This document shows positions 1 to 12,400 of a DNA stretch of 64,000 bases, piece after piece. The notes beneath the pieces were generated by a model that was given only the letters and a program-made list of their open reading frames with translations, was not told where the DNA came from and ran no database searches. The stretch spans positions 16,227,098 to 16,291,097 of the forward strand of contig CM065297.1 of the NCBI GenBank assembly GCA_032871835.1. Reading direction: 5' to 3'. Origin of the DNA: Dipteronia dyeriana (taxonomy: Eukaryota; Streptophyta; Magnoliopsida; Sapindales; Sapindaceae). The number at the start of each line of letters is the position of its first letter. Positions within the stretch are counted from its first letter, which is position 1. Made by a program: the position numbers and the translations under genes.

Positions 1-1146
1 GAGGAGGCTGGGAATGCCATTCCGTACTTGGTCATGAAAGATTTTTAGGATTCAGAGGATGCTCTGCTACCATGTAGAGAAATAGAAGTTTAATTTCACT
101 TGATAAACATCAGAAACAGAAAAGCAATACATAGGAGGCTTACAGCAGCCCTCCATTAATCTAGGAAATTCAAAATAATTAAAAACAGTAATCAGACTAA
201 TTAAACTACCTAGAGATAAGACTTGAATAACAAAACTACTCAATCTCTTTATTTTAAACTAGAGACTTATCATTGAGCTAACAACTTCAAACAATTTATA
301 TTTTTGGCAATTTTTAATGAGTTTAGCTTTTATAAGCAAATTTTAGTGCACTCGATAACCATAAGATTCTTTCTCAATGTAGAGTGGAGTATCTCAGGTT
401 TTTTTTTTTTTTTTGGTTATTGTTTTTTAAATTTATTACATTTTGTTTGTTCATAAGACCATTGATTTTTTTTGGCATAATTATTTGGAATGTTCCCATT
501 TCTGAAATTTAACTGTTTGATTATTAAACAAAGCTTATATGTGGAATGTATACAAATTGACCAGACAATGATTTGTCATAAAAAGCGGCTCTACCATGTT
601 AGGAAATCTGACCTGAAAGATCAAGAAGTTTAGCATATGTATATTTATGTGACTATACATGTATATCATGAATTGTATTGAACAAATACATATGCAAAAG
701 GTTAAGCTATAGATGGGAGAGATCAACCATAGTATAAGAGACCATATCAAATACTATCCTTGATTAATGTCTGATATACTAGCAGACTGAACATTCAACT
801 TAATCCTTTGGTTTTACATGCAATATAACCAATTTCGACAATGATGATGCATTGTTTGACGAATTCAACCCAAAGCTCAAGCTATTAAGTGGCCCCAACC
901 ATTATGTCAGTAGCCATTTCAAATACTAAAGTCGACTTATGTAGATAGTTTAACAAATAACGATTATGTAAAGGGATAGTGTATTGTGTTTATCTTTCAT
1001 TTATCTTTTGTTTTGGCTGCATCCATACATATCTTCTCTCTAAAAGTCATAAATTTTCTTTTACAAGTGTTGTTGCACTGTGGTTATATAGATGCATGAT
1101 CAAGTGCTTAATTAAATTCTAAAAGTTCATTTTTTTCATTTTGCAG
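1..1146. other. Sequence upstream of first recognised SGR6 exon, probably intron
   Basis: This AT-rich stretch ends in a T-rich tract and an AG acceptor directly before the exon at 1147. That exon begins in the middle of the SGR6 reading frame, so at least the right part must be intron. I see no exon, RNA gene or mobile element in the rest. The first 45 bases are open in one frame but match nothing I recognise. Confidence 0.5.
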
Positions 1147-4100
1147 GATCTGACAGTTATTTTATCAACACTTCTTCCTGTGGTTTGCATATATAATGAC
1201 AATAAAGAGCAATCAGCCTTTTCAGTGGGACTAAAGGTATTTCTTAAATAATTGTCACCAATCTATGTATGCATGCTGTTCACTTATTGTAATATTACAA
1301 AGTCCAGTTGTTTTTCTTACCTCAAGATCCTCCCTTTTCTATTTTTCTTTTTTCTTGAGTGTCTTATATAATATTTGTATTTTTGTATGTGTTCCAGATG
1401 TATAATGAAGTTCAGCGATGTTTTCTGACAGTCGGCTTGGTATACCCTGATGACTTATTTATGTTCCTTCTAAATGTGAGTATGAGTTCAGGCTAGATAG
1501 GTTACAACTTTAGGGAGGTATCATTTCTGGCAAACGTAATATCCTCAGTTATTATTGTTATGTGTGCCAGAATAATTGATAATTTTTTGGGCAATCTATT
1601 TCCAGTTCTAAATAAACTAGTATTTTGATATACTGCCTCTTTTCTTCCTATATATTTCTGCTACTAGAAATGCAGGCTCAAGGAAGAACCTTTGACTTTT
1701 GGTGCACTTTGCGTTTTAAAGCTCCTCTTGCCCAGGTTTCTTGCCACCTCGTTACTAAGTCTTTATCTTGATTTGCTTACATGACTTGACTTTTCTTTCA
1801 TTTTTATTTGGAGGTCATCTGAAACTTGGCATGGTAAAAGGCCTTTGCTTGTTGATGCAGTGAAGTCTTTACTAGATGAACAAAATTTAGGTGTCCGAAA
1901 GGCTCTTTCTGAGGTGTGTTGTTATTAAGGGAATCCCTTATAGTTCTGACATTGATAAGAAGACATTTTTTTTTCCCTTGACTTGTAATTTTGTTGCTTT
2001 GGTCGCAGTTGATTGTGGTAATGGCTTCACACTGCTACTTGATTGGTCCTTCTGGGGAGTTGTTCGTTGAATATCTTGTACGCCATTGTGCTCTGTCGGA
2101 TCAGGATAAAGGTGATCATGAGAACTCTAAGGTAGGGTTTGGTTCAGTGGTTTACTTTCAATAAGAAAATATTGGCGTTCTACATCCAGCTTTCTTTAGA
2201 TGAAAGAAATAGTAGATTTGAACACTGTTTAAAGTTAGTTGTCAGAAAATATTGACCAGACCATCCCAATGATGAATCATATTTACCGAAAGAATAATTA
2301 ATATAAAATATGAAGTTGATTCATTGGCATGCATTAGAAGTTAATGCTCTATATTAACTTTAAATTTTATAATCATCTCCTAAATCATTCATATCTGACA
2401 GATTATAACAATCTAATAGTAAGTTGTTGCTTTTCCGGATGAAGATGAGAGTAGTTTTTCCAGCAGATCTACGGGCAATATGTGAAAAAGGCCTTCTTTT
2501 GCTAACTATTACAATTCCTGAAATGGAGGTATACCTCATTGTCATCTTATATTCATATCTTTAATGGTGATTTTATTTCCTTGGTGTTAAAGCTTACCTT
2601 ATTTAAATGGGGTTCCCGGTTCCTTAATTTATTTGATGGGTTGCACTTATAATCATAACTAATGATGTCTAAAATTTCCGCAGCACGTCCTTTGGCCTTT
2701 CCTTCTAAAGATGATTATTCCACGGGCTTATACTGGTGCAGCTGCTACTGTAAGACCTTTATATGTCTTTATCTTTTATTCTTATTGTGCTGACATCTAA
2801 ATTTTAGTGCTTGGACTTTAACTCTCTACCGGTGCATGTTTTTAATTTTAGTTGCTCACTGGGTTTTGCTTTATACAATCCTGTCTTATATACTTTGGGT
2901 GGTGGTAGTGCTCAACAGAATGTTTTTTATGTGAGCGATGACACTGAATTTTATAATTGTTAAAAATTTGGTCTGCATATATGCTGCTGTCTTTTCAGGT
3001 TTGCAGATGCATAGCAGAATTATGCAGACATAGATCTTCTCATACCAATGCCATACTTAGTGAATGTAAAGCTCGTGCTGATATTCCAAAACCTGAGGTA
3101 TCTCTGCTCTGATGTCTATAATGTGTTTTTCTTTAGTTTTCTTGCCAACCATATGAAATAACTGTAAATTTTCAATCTGTTATACATATAATCAGGAGCT
3201 GTTTGCACGCTTGGTTGTGCTTTTGCATGATCCTCTAGCAAGGGAGCAACTGGCAACCCATATTTTGGCAGTAAGCATCTCTATCCTTGATTAGAACAAC
3301 TGTTATGAAACATTGATGTTTGTAAAAGATAATTTATGAAAAAGGTGGACGATCATCATATTTGACTAGAAATAAAAGAGCAATAGATAGGTCATAGATA
3401 TGATTTATTTTATTCTTTATCGGTGATTTCTGGTTTTTAATTACCTTTTAACCCCTGAAAGATTAGGTTTTCTTTGTAATGCATCTGCTATAATCTCTTG
3501 GCCTGCTGCTATCTGTTAGCAGTTTTGCCGCTTAAGCAAGCATAAAATGGAAGTGGAAAAGTCTAATGGGGAAATAAGAGGGGATGTAAAGATAAAGTTA
3601 AGGGAGTGTTATAAGCCCGTGTTTCTTGTAGTCAATGTGCAGATATCATAATGTTCAGATCAGATGAGCAATTGTTAAGTTATTAGTTAAAATTCATAAT
3701 TAAGAACAAAAACAGTTCCATTGAGAATTGATAGATTTTCTGATTAACTAGAAGACATGTTTTTCTGTTCTTGCAGGTCCTCTATTATTTGGCACCTCTC
3801 TTTCCAAAGAATATCAGCTTGTTTTGGCAAGATGAGGTATGCTATTATTTTTGTATGAGGTCAAAATTGATCAGTAAGGCAATTTTATGTTTGAGTTGGT
3901 GTTTCTAACAGGAATAGACATCGATGATGGTTTATACTTTATAGAGTATCGTTGAGCTAAAAAGTACCTGATGTAAATCAAATAAATGTACAACATTGGT
4001 TATTGTTATATCGGATAAAATCGTTGGAAATTTTCAACACTGTAGATGAAAGTAAGGTTACCAGGTTTCTCATTTTGTTGCCAGATTGTTGAAATATAGA

Positions 4101-6444
4101 ATATTAGAAGTGTTGGAAATTAGTATTTTGGAATGAGTTAATAATACTGGATCAATAAGATAATAGATTAGGTTGCAAGTCCAATTTTTATATTCAATCT
4201 TGTTCTCACATGTGATTTTCAACAATAACAATTATTATAATTGCTGATGCTACTACGAACACGAACACGAACACGAATACGAATACGAATACGAATACGA
4301 ATAACAATAACAATAACAATCGAAGTGATATTTTCAAGCTATTTATCTATTTATGCCCAGATTTATCTTTGAACTTGCATGCTTGAATTACTACTGAGCA
4401 GAGTATTTATGTTATAGAACATAATTGGTTGTCATATTTGGTAAGCTCTAGATTCCAAAAATGAAGGCGTATGTTAGTGACACGGATGACCTAAAGCTGG
4501 ATCCTTCATACCAGGAGACTTGGGATGACATGATAATCAATGTAAGAATCTCTACCTTACAAATACATTAGATTATTCGATTTGATACATGTGTAGGACA
4601 TTCTTGATATTCTTTGGATTTAAAGTCGTCGCTTCTGCCATAATGTCTTGTTTTCTCTCTCTCTCTCTCTCTCTCTGTTGTGGGGGTGGGGGGCATGGTC
4701 AATGGAGACTATATTGAATCCTTTTGCTGATCTATGAAATCAATTGAATCCTGTTATAATATGTAAGAAAATTAAAACATCTTCTTTAACATAAATATAA
4801 CTGATGTCTCTTTGATCTTTGTTGGCAGTTCCTTGCAGAATCCTTGGATGTGATTCAAGACAATGATTGGGTGATTTCTCTTGGAAATGTTTTCGGTGAA
4901 CAATATGTACTTTATATGCCGGATGACGAACATGCTGGACTTCTACACCGGTATTAGTGCTTTGAATTTGTGATCTTATTTTTGAACTGTAGGAAGAATT
5001 TCTTTCTTCAGACTATCATCAAAGTTCCATACGTTTTTTTTTTCCTGAATAGTATGTGTGTTGGGTATTTTTGATTCTTGAAAAATTATCTTTATACACT
5101 TGTGTTGAAGTTTTTAGTAAATATTACTTGTAAATTTTTTCTATCAGGAGATCATCTTTATACACTCGCATTGAAGGTTTTAGTAAATATTATTTTGTAA
5201 TTTTTTTCTAGCAGGTTATCTTCTCATTTTTTTTTTCCATTCAGTTTATTTTCATTCATTAGGTTTCATGTTGCATAACAATAATTCATGATTAATTATA
5301 AGGCCCTCTCAATATGTCCCCATAAGGAAGTTTCTTCTTCGATTGCTGTTATCAGCCCGAAGTCCAGGACAAATCTTCAAACATTGGAGATTTTTTAATT
5401 ATTGTCATTTCAATTCTTCTGTTGCAGGTGCCTGGGTGTGCTTCTTCAGAAAGTTGACGACAGGGCTTATGTTTGTGCTAAGATTGATGGGATGTACAAA
5501 CAAGCCAATATTGCCATTCCATCCAACAGGCTTGGTTTGGCAAAAGCCATGGGATTGGTATCTCAAAGTTTACAGTTTTCTAAATACCCTTTTATTTTTG
5601 TTCATTTTCCATGTTTATAATTTATGTTTTGTATTACTTTCAGGTTGCAGCATCCCACTTGGATACTGTTTTAGAAAAGCTGAAAAGCATTCTGGATAGT
5701 GTTGGGAAAAGTATTTTTCAAAGGTGTGCACATGCAACACATACATACTTGATGCTTATTTACATGTTATTTGGCTCTCAGATATCATAACATGATTTCT
5801 CGATTTATCTTAGATTAAATTGATTACAAATTATGTAGTTACTGTGGTACCTTAAAACACACTGATTTTTTATTTTATTTTATTTTTTAATTTTTAATTT
5901 TATTTTTTTTCTTTTATAACAATTGGAATAAAGTTTTTCCCCAGATGATATTTTAATTCCCCTTTTATGAGTAATTATGTTGTAGATTTTAATTGTTGAT
6001 GCAAAACTCTTGTCAAGATTATAAAGGAGAAACAACAATGTAGATAAAAGCAGCAATTTTTCTTTTATTTTACTCAACTGTACTTTATTTATCATGCATC
6101 TTGCAAACTGGAAACCTGAAGCAGATGTTTTTAAAATTCTTATTATTTTCAATTTGTCTTATTTGTTACATATTTTCCAATTTCTTTATCTCTCTCCTGC
6201 TCCCCTACCTAAATCCTCAATCTTCTTTGAAGCGTTATCCTGTAATTCATTGTGTGTGTGCACAGAGAATGTATTTTATTTCTGAAGACTGACCTTCATT
6301 GTTTGCAGATTTTTATCTTTCTTCTATGATAGTAATAGAATGGAAGAATCTGATGACATACATGCTGCTTTGGCTCTAATGTATGGATATGCTGCAAGAT
6401 ATGCTCCATCAACAGTTATTGAAGCCAGGATTGATGCACTTGTT
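1147..6444 (+). CDS. SGR6: SGR6 exon cluster 1 (15 exons)
   Basis: Exons: 1147-1236, 1398-1475, 1668-1735, 1814-1913, 2009-2131, 2445-2528, 2684-2749, 2999-3097, 3196-3270, 3777-3836, 4452-4541, 4829-4950, 5428-5557, 5644-5723, 6309-6444. They total 1401 bases, or 467 codons, running from [13 protein letters not shown] to [10 protein letters not shown]. Split codons (arginine at 1735/1814, 4950/5428 and 5723/6309) rejoin correctly. The acceptor at 2444 has a weak pyrimidine tract but is the only one nearby that keeps the frame. The introns at 3271-3776, 3837-4451, 4951-5427 and 5724-6308 are AT-rich with nothing recognised, apart from simple repeats at 4254-4320 and 4653-4676. Confidence 0.9.
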
Positions 6445-9400
6445 GTATGTCATCTTGCATTGAATTCTTCAAGTCTCCATATTTTTTTTTTCTGATATTA
6501 TGTATCGCTTCTATAGTAGTTTAGTTGACTACTATCAAAGAAAATATTTTTTTAACCCTTCTTCTTTTTCAAGCTTTAATTTTGAGTTTTACTAATAATA
6601 TATAATGAGAAATTGCCACCTAGATATCAGTAGAGGAACATATCTTTGCTTGAGATGATATATTCTGAAAACTCTTTGGTAGTGAGTGCCAACATTGTTT
6701 AGTTTGATAAAATAATTGGACACAACAATTGCTAGATTGAATTTTTTAGCTTCTATACAACACTTGGTCATTAGGCTTCCTAAGTTGAGACAAATTAATT
6801 CAACCACAGTGGAAACTTTTTTGATAGGAAACTAGAATGATTTCTTTAAAGAAAGAGGAAACAAAGGTTAGCAAGATGTTCACAACTCAAAAACCTTGTG
6901 GTCTACAAAAAAAAAAAAACAATTATAGACTTTAAGGGACTTCGTCCCACTAGAAATAAAATACAAAGCTGCCCCACAGTGGACATTCAATTTTGTTCAT
7001 TGTTTTCTCTCTACAATTAAGTTTGGACATGAAATAGATGTGTTACTGACTTACTGGGAAACATTTTTCTTAGTTTACCATTATTAAGTAACAAGTTGAC
7101 CCAAAAGCTTAAGCTTGTAGGTAAGAGCTCACACAGTAGTATTATGCTCTAATACACATCTTTACCTAGCTTGCACGGACACTGTCACGGCCACGGGGAC
7201 ACGGCAGCTAAAATATTTCTTTTATATTTAAAAAAAAAATAATATATCAAAAGATGATTCAATAAAACACAAGCAACAAGTTTCTAGAATTCAATGACTT
7301 TAAAGTACAAACATAAACATTGTCACATTTCATCCAAAATCCAAATGAAACATAATAAAACATCATAAAACATATTCTTCAATCCTAGTTCCTAGTTCAC
7401 TTGATTAACATTGTCACTACAAATCAGAACTAAATAAAACAGCTTCTAATTGTGGTTCATCAAGGGAAAGATCTACAATCTCAAGCATCCCTGCATTTTC
7501 CATCTCCATAGAATCATAGCCATCCCCTCCAATATTCCACAATTGAGACACACCTTCATTGTATGTTGGGGTTCTCCTCGATAAAAGACGAAGATTAGTA
7601 TGCACAAATACCAAATCTTCAGCTCTTTGCGGTGCTATCTTGTTCCTCCTCATAGAATGTATGAAATTGTAGGTGCTCCAATTTCGTTCACAACACGAGG
7701 ATGAACAAGGTTGCCCAAGTAACTTCAAAGCTATGGCTTGGAGAGTTTTTATAGAACTTCCATCAATACCATACCTAATATCAGGAGATAAAAAACCTCT
7801 ATCATTCATAGAATTAGATCCTCCAAAATCACCTAAGAACATTGAAAAATTAGCATACTCCACATTAACTTGTCTTCTTTCAATATCATTAGGGAAATAT
7901 CTCTCAAGACTCATTAGGGAATATCTCTCGAGACATTTTTTTCTTTCCCTACTAATCTCAAAGTCTTGGTGTGGAGGAACACGCCCGAGAACCTCCTGAA
8001 GCCATTGTTTGCTATAATACCTAGAATTAGAGTCAAAACAAATCATAAATATATAATGTTAAAAGCAAAATAGAAAAAAATTACTAAAGCATCAAAATTA
8101 AACATGTTAAAGAATACTACCTAGGATTTAAAGAATGTGCCAAACAATGAAGCGATGTATTGCTTTTGGTCCATCGATCCACCAGAATTCCATGCACCAC
8201 ATCAAAAAACCTTGATGCATCATTAAGTTGTCTTTTTTCTTTACTAAATATGACAATCTTTACTTTTTCTATCATAGAATCCCACCACTCATAAACCAAG
8301 TGAAGACAAGGTGTGTCCTTGTTGGTCATCTGAAGCATCTCATTTAATAACTTTTCCTTGACAGTTCCCGCCTTCTCAACATCTTCTTCCTTATACATAT
8401 CCCATCTTTCACTAATAACTATTTGTTGTAAGGCTTGTTTTATTTCCTTAAATCGCTTCAACATCACAATTGTAGAAGCAAAACGTGTATCGGCAACCGT
8501 TAACAATTTCAATTTGGAATGATCATTAAACATAGCCAATTCTCATACTATGGTTCATAATAATTTTTTTTATGAACCAAGCGTCACTAGAAACCTTTGG
8601 AATCCAACCACAAACTTCCATCACATCATCATATTTTGGATGTGTCGATGGTGAACAAATGTTCTTCAAAGCAAGATTGAGGGTATGGACAACACAAGGT
8701 GTCCAAAAAATGTGAGGAAATTTGGCCTCAACAAGAAGTCCAGCTGCCTTACAATTTGCAGCATTATCAGTGATTACTTGCACCACATTCTGTGGACCAA
8801 TCTCTCTAATGGAGTCAGTAAGCAAGCTAGCAATAAAATGCTTATCCTTCACCTCTCCTTCATAATTTACTGCCTTCAAGAACATTGATCCAATCTCACA
8901 AACAACCAAAATGTTAATAAGTGGTCTTCGTTGAGAATCTGACCATCCATCACTGCATACACTTACACCTTTCAACACCCAAGAATCCTTAATTGGATTT
9001 AACAAGCGCTCAATGTTAGCTTTCTCTTTTTGGAGAAGAGTAGTTCTTAATGAGTTGTAACCTGGAGGGAGATAACCTGGAATTGGATTGGTACAAACAC
9101 TTTTGAAGGCATTTACATAATGAGGATTTCTCGCAAAGTGAAATGACAAGCCACCCGTGTAAAACATTCTTGCAATTTCACTGTCTAGTTGTTCTCTAGC
9201 ACCAATATTGAAAGCCTTCTCAATAGCCCCACTCACTCCCTTCCTCTTCGTTGGATCCAATCCATACGAAATACTAGGGGAAGCGGAAGATGAACCAACA
9301 CCGGAGGGTAAAGGAACTGGCCTAGGTAAAGATTGTTTCACCCTTAACTCAGCTTCCTCCACTATGCATTGCATTTCCAATAGACTAGCATTCGTAACTT

Positions 9401-12400
9401 TAGTACAACTTGCAATCCTATTTCCTTTCAATTTCAACAAATGACACTTCACCCTATGATACGATCCTTTGTGAATACTCTGACAAGAGTTACACTGAAA
9501 GGAAATATTCCCCCTACCTTTCCCAACTCTCCCAAGCTTTGTAACATACTTCCACGGTGGAGCTTGATCATTTTCAGTTTCAGCAGTATTACTATTAGCA
9601 GCGGAAGTGCCAATAGAAGCTGAAGAGTTTGGTATTGCATCACTCATTTTCCTAAAACAATTGAATATCAACAATGAAGTATAAATGTATAATCTATCAT
9701 ACTGTTATTCTGTCACAAAACTCAACAATCACTTATCATTTATCATTTATCAACAACTATGGTCTATGTTCAACAAATAAATCAACAACTATGGTTTAAT
9801 TTTGTAAGATTCTTAAAATGCCTCATGTCTATACAGTATTAGAGTATACACAAGCATGAATAATATAGTAATAATGAATTAATAATAATCTTATATAATG
9901 TCTTTGTCAAATCATACAAATATAAATTATTAATAAGTAATACTAATAAGAAATAACTATTTTAGCTATCCATTACCATCACTATCTAAATAATAATGTT
10001 TCAGTTTTTATTTTATTTTTTGACATGCTGCACACTGCACAGTTGACACAAGCAGCTAACAAAACAGAAAAAAAAAAAACAAAATCAGAGAAACAAGTCA
10101 ACACACTACGACATAGTATGTACTTGAGAATAAATGTAGCTTTATAAGAACTATTTTCTTCAACTTATGTGTAATGTATCTAGTGGTAGATATCGGAAAT
10201 ATGACACGAAGTTCATTAATAATATGAAGGAAATAATCGGAAATTGTTTAGAACAGTAGTTAAAAAATGTCTTAAATAGAGATACAAATATATTCAATAT
10301 GACATCGACCCAATTGGTATCGGATTTTAAAAAGTTCAAATGCATCTTATCAAATAGTCTTGAAAAGTTGGTAAGATTATTTTAATTTTCAGTTCAGAAT
10401 ATAAACTTAAAATCCAATTTTAGAGAGGATAAATTTCCAGCAAAGTTGCTTTAATATATACATAACAAGTGGAAATGCTGAACTGTGATCCTTAAAATAA
10501 GAATTTTTTGTTTGCGATGAAGTCAAATGAGAAAAAAATACAAAATCAGAGAAACAAGTCAACAACAAACCAACAGCCAAATCAAGAATGAAGATTGAAG
10601 AATGAAGACTTGATGTGAAGAAGAGTAGAATACCTGTTGAAGTGAAGCGAAGAATGAAGATCACAGATATGAAGACTTGGATTTGTCGGCTTTCGTCACT
10701 GTCGTCGACTTCCTCTTCGTCGCCGGTCGTCGTCGACTCAAGTCGTCGGTGCTGGTTGAGGCGTCGACTTCCTCTTCCCTTTCCTTCTTCTTCTTCTTCT
10801 TCTTCTTCTTTTCTTATTCTTCTTTCTCTTTTCTCTTCTCCAGTTCTTGTTTTTATGTTTTGTACTGCTTTCATCAGCCACATATCGAAGCTCTGTGTAT
10901 ATAACCCTAACATTACAATTTTATAAAATTCTGATTTGACCCCTTAAGTTTTTAAAACAATTTTTCAAAACTTAATTGCAAAACTGCCCCCGCCGTGGCC
11001 TAACCGTGTCTTTGCCGTGTCCAACCGTGTCCCTCCCGTGTCCCCACCGTTGACCGTCGAAAAAAGTCAACATACACGTTTTTCCCGTGTCAGACACGTG
11101 TCCTGCCATGTCAGGCGCGTCTCCGACACGTGCTCCAGCCTTTTTTTGGCGTGTCCGTGCTTTAGAGCATGCAAAACCATCGGATTCTACCATGTGAAGT
11201 TAGCTCAATACAAATTCTAGATAACAATTAAATATACAATCATGTGTGGGTTTTTAAATCCAGGATATACAATAATTTTTTTTTTCCCACAAAAAAAAAT
11301 AAAAATAATAAAAATCCAGGATCTATAGTAAAACTAACTACGATATTTATGTTAAACAATCCTATGATTGGAAACCTTAAATTTATAGCCAAGGGCCAAA
11401 GTAATAATATTAAGCTCTAACAAACGTTTGCTTTAAAATAAAATTGGAAAATGATTAAGTAAACTTTAAGTTAGTAGTTCCTTCTCATACTTTAGTCCGA
11501 TATTTGTTTTTTGTTAGAAAGGTTTCATCATCACTTTCTTGTGTGTTCCTTCACAAGATATTTGTTAGAATATAATCAATTAGATTGTATAGTTGACTGA
11601 TTGATCGGTTAATTAGTGAAACTAATTACTTGATTAGTGTAGTTGACAATTAGCTTGATTATAGGCGATCATTAGCTTGATTCTAGGAGATCATTGTATT
11701 GATTATAGGAGAATCATTTCCTTGATTCTCACTCGTGTATTTCCCTATAAATTGCCTCCATATGGAGAATAATAGATAACAAAAAAACTCTTAATTTGTT
11801 TATGGTGTCAGAGCCTAAAACAAATTTTTAGGTTCTCTCCTATTGTTTCCAAAAAAAAAAAAAAACTCTCTACTGCTAGTGTACTCTTCTACAATATTTT
11901 GCCAGTTTTACTGTTTCGACTGCTGAGTTTACTATTCCGACTGCCGGATTTATTGTTCCGCTGCCACTCTTCGGGTATTTTCTGTTCTTTTGCTTCCGCT
12001 ACTACTATGTTCGACTCTAGTACATTTTATTATGCTTTCAGTACTTCTACAATTTATTGTAATAATACTCGGATAATAGACTCTGGTGCAACAAATCACA
12101 TGACTTTTGATTCTTGAAGATTTAGTTATCATAGTTCAACTGAAACATGTAGTGTCATATGCTAATGGTATACCCACCACGGTTAATGAGGTTGGATCTG
12201 TCTCGTTAACGCCATCTTTACACTTGTCATCTGTTTTACATGTGCCTACCTTATCTAACAACTTACTCTATCAGTCATATCACTTAATCTCTTAACTGCA
12301 CGCCTACACATTGTGTGTTTCAGGATATTCACACCAAAGAGACGATTGGAACTGGTAGGGAAAGAGGGGGGTTGTACTACTTTACAACATATAGTACTCC

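Larger units (their letters stand above)
7144..11170 (-). mobile_element. hAT-superfamily DNA transposon, about 4 kb
   Basis: The element encodes a hAT transposase on the minus strand (7417-9647). The edges are inferred from inverted matches: ATGCTCTAA at 7144-7152 against TTAGAGCAT at 11162-11170, and GCACGGACAC at 7173-7182 against GTGTCCGTGC at 11151-11160. GC-rich subterminal motifs of the CCGTGTC type crowd both ends, which is typical of hAT elements. I could not find a clear 8-bp target duplication, so the exact ends may be off by tens of bases. It sits in an SGR6 intron in antisense orientation. Confidence 0.75.

Noticed and set aside
1..45. Open frame reading EEAGNAIPYLVMKD at the window edge
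   Set aside because: It is short, ends in a stop, has no matching splice site I could join to the next exon, and is not recognisable as SGR6.
535..750. Minus-strand frame of 71 codons
   Set aside because: It lies in AT-rich intron upstream of an SGR6 exon and has no domain; taken as chance.
5343..5699. 118-codon plus-strand frame
   Set aside because: It overlaps two SGR6 exons in a different frame and is a shadow of the real coding frame.
10407..10913. Glu-rich 168-codon frame on the minus strand
   Set aside because: It is produced by the CTT repeat in the hAT leader and resembles no known protein.
11171..11562. Possible hidden exon between the hAT and Copia-A
   Set aside because: The flanking exons at 6444 and 20331 join in phase without it, and no open stretch with splice sites fits the SGR6 family.
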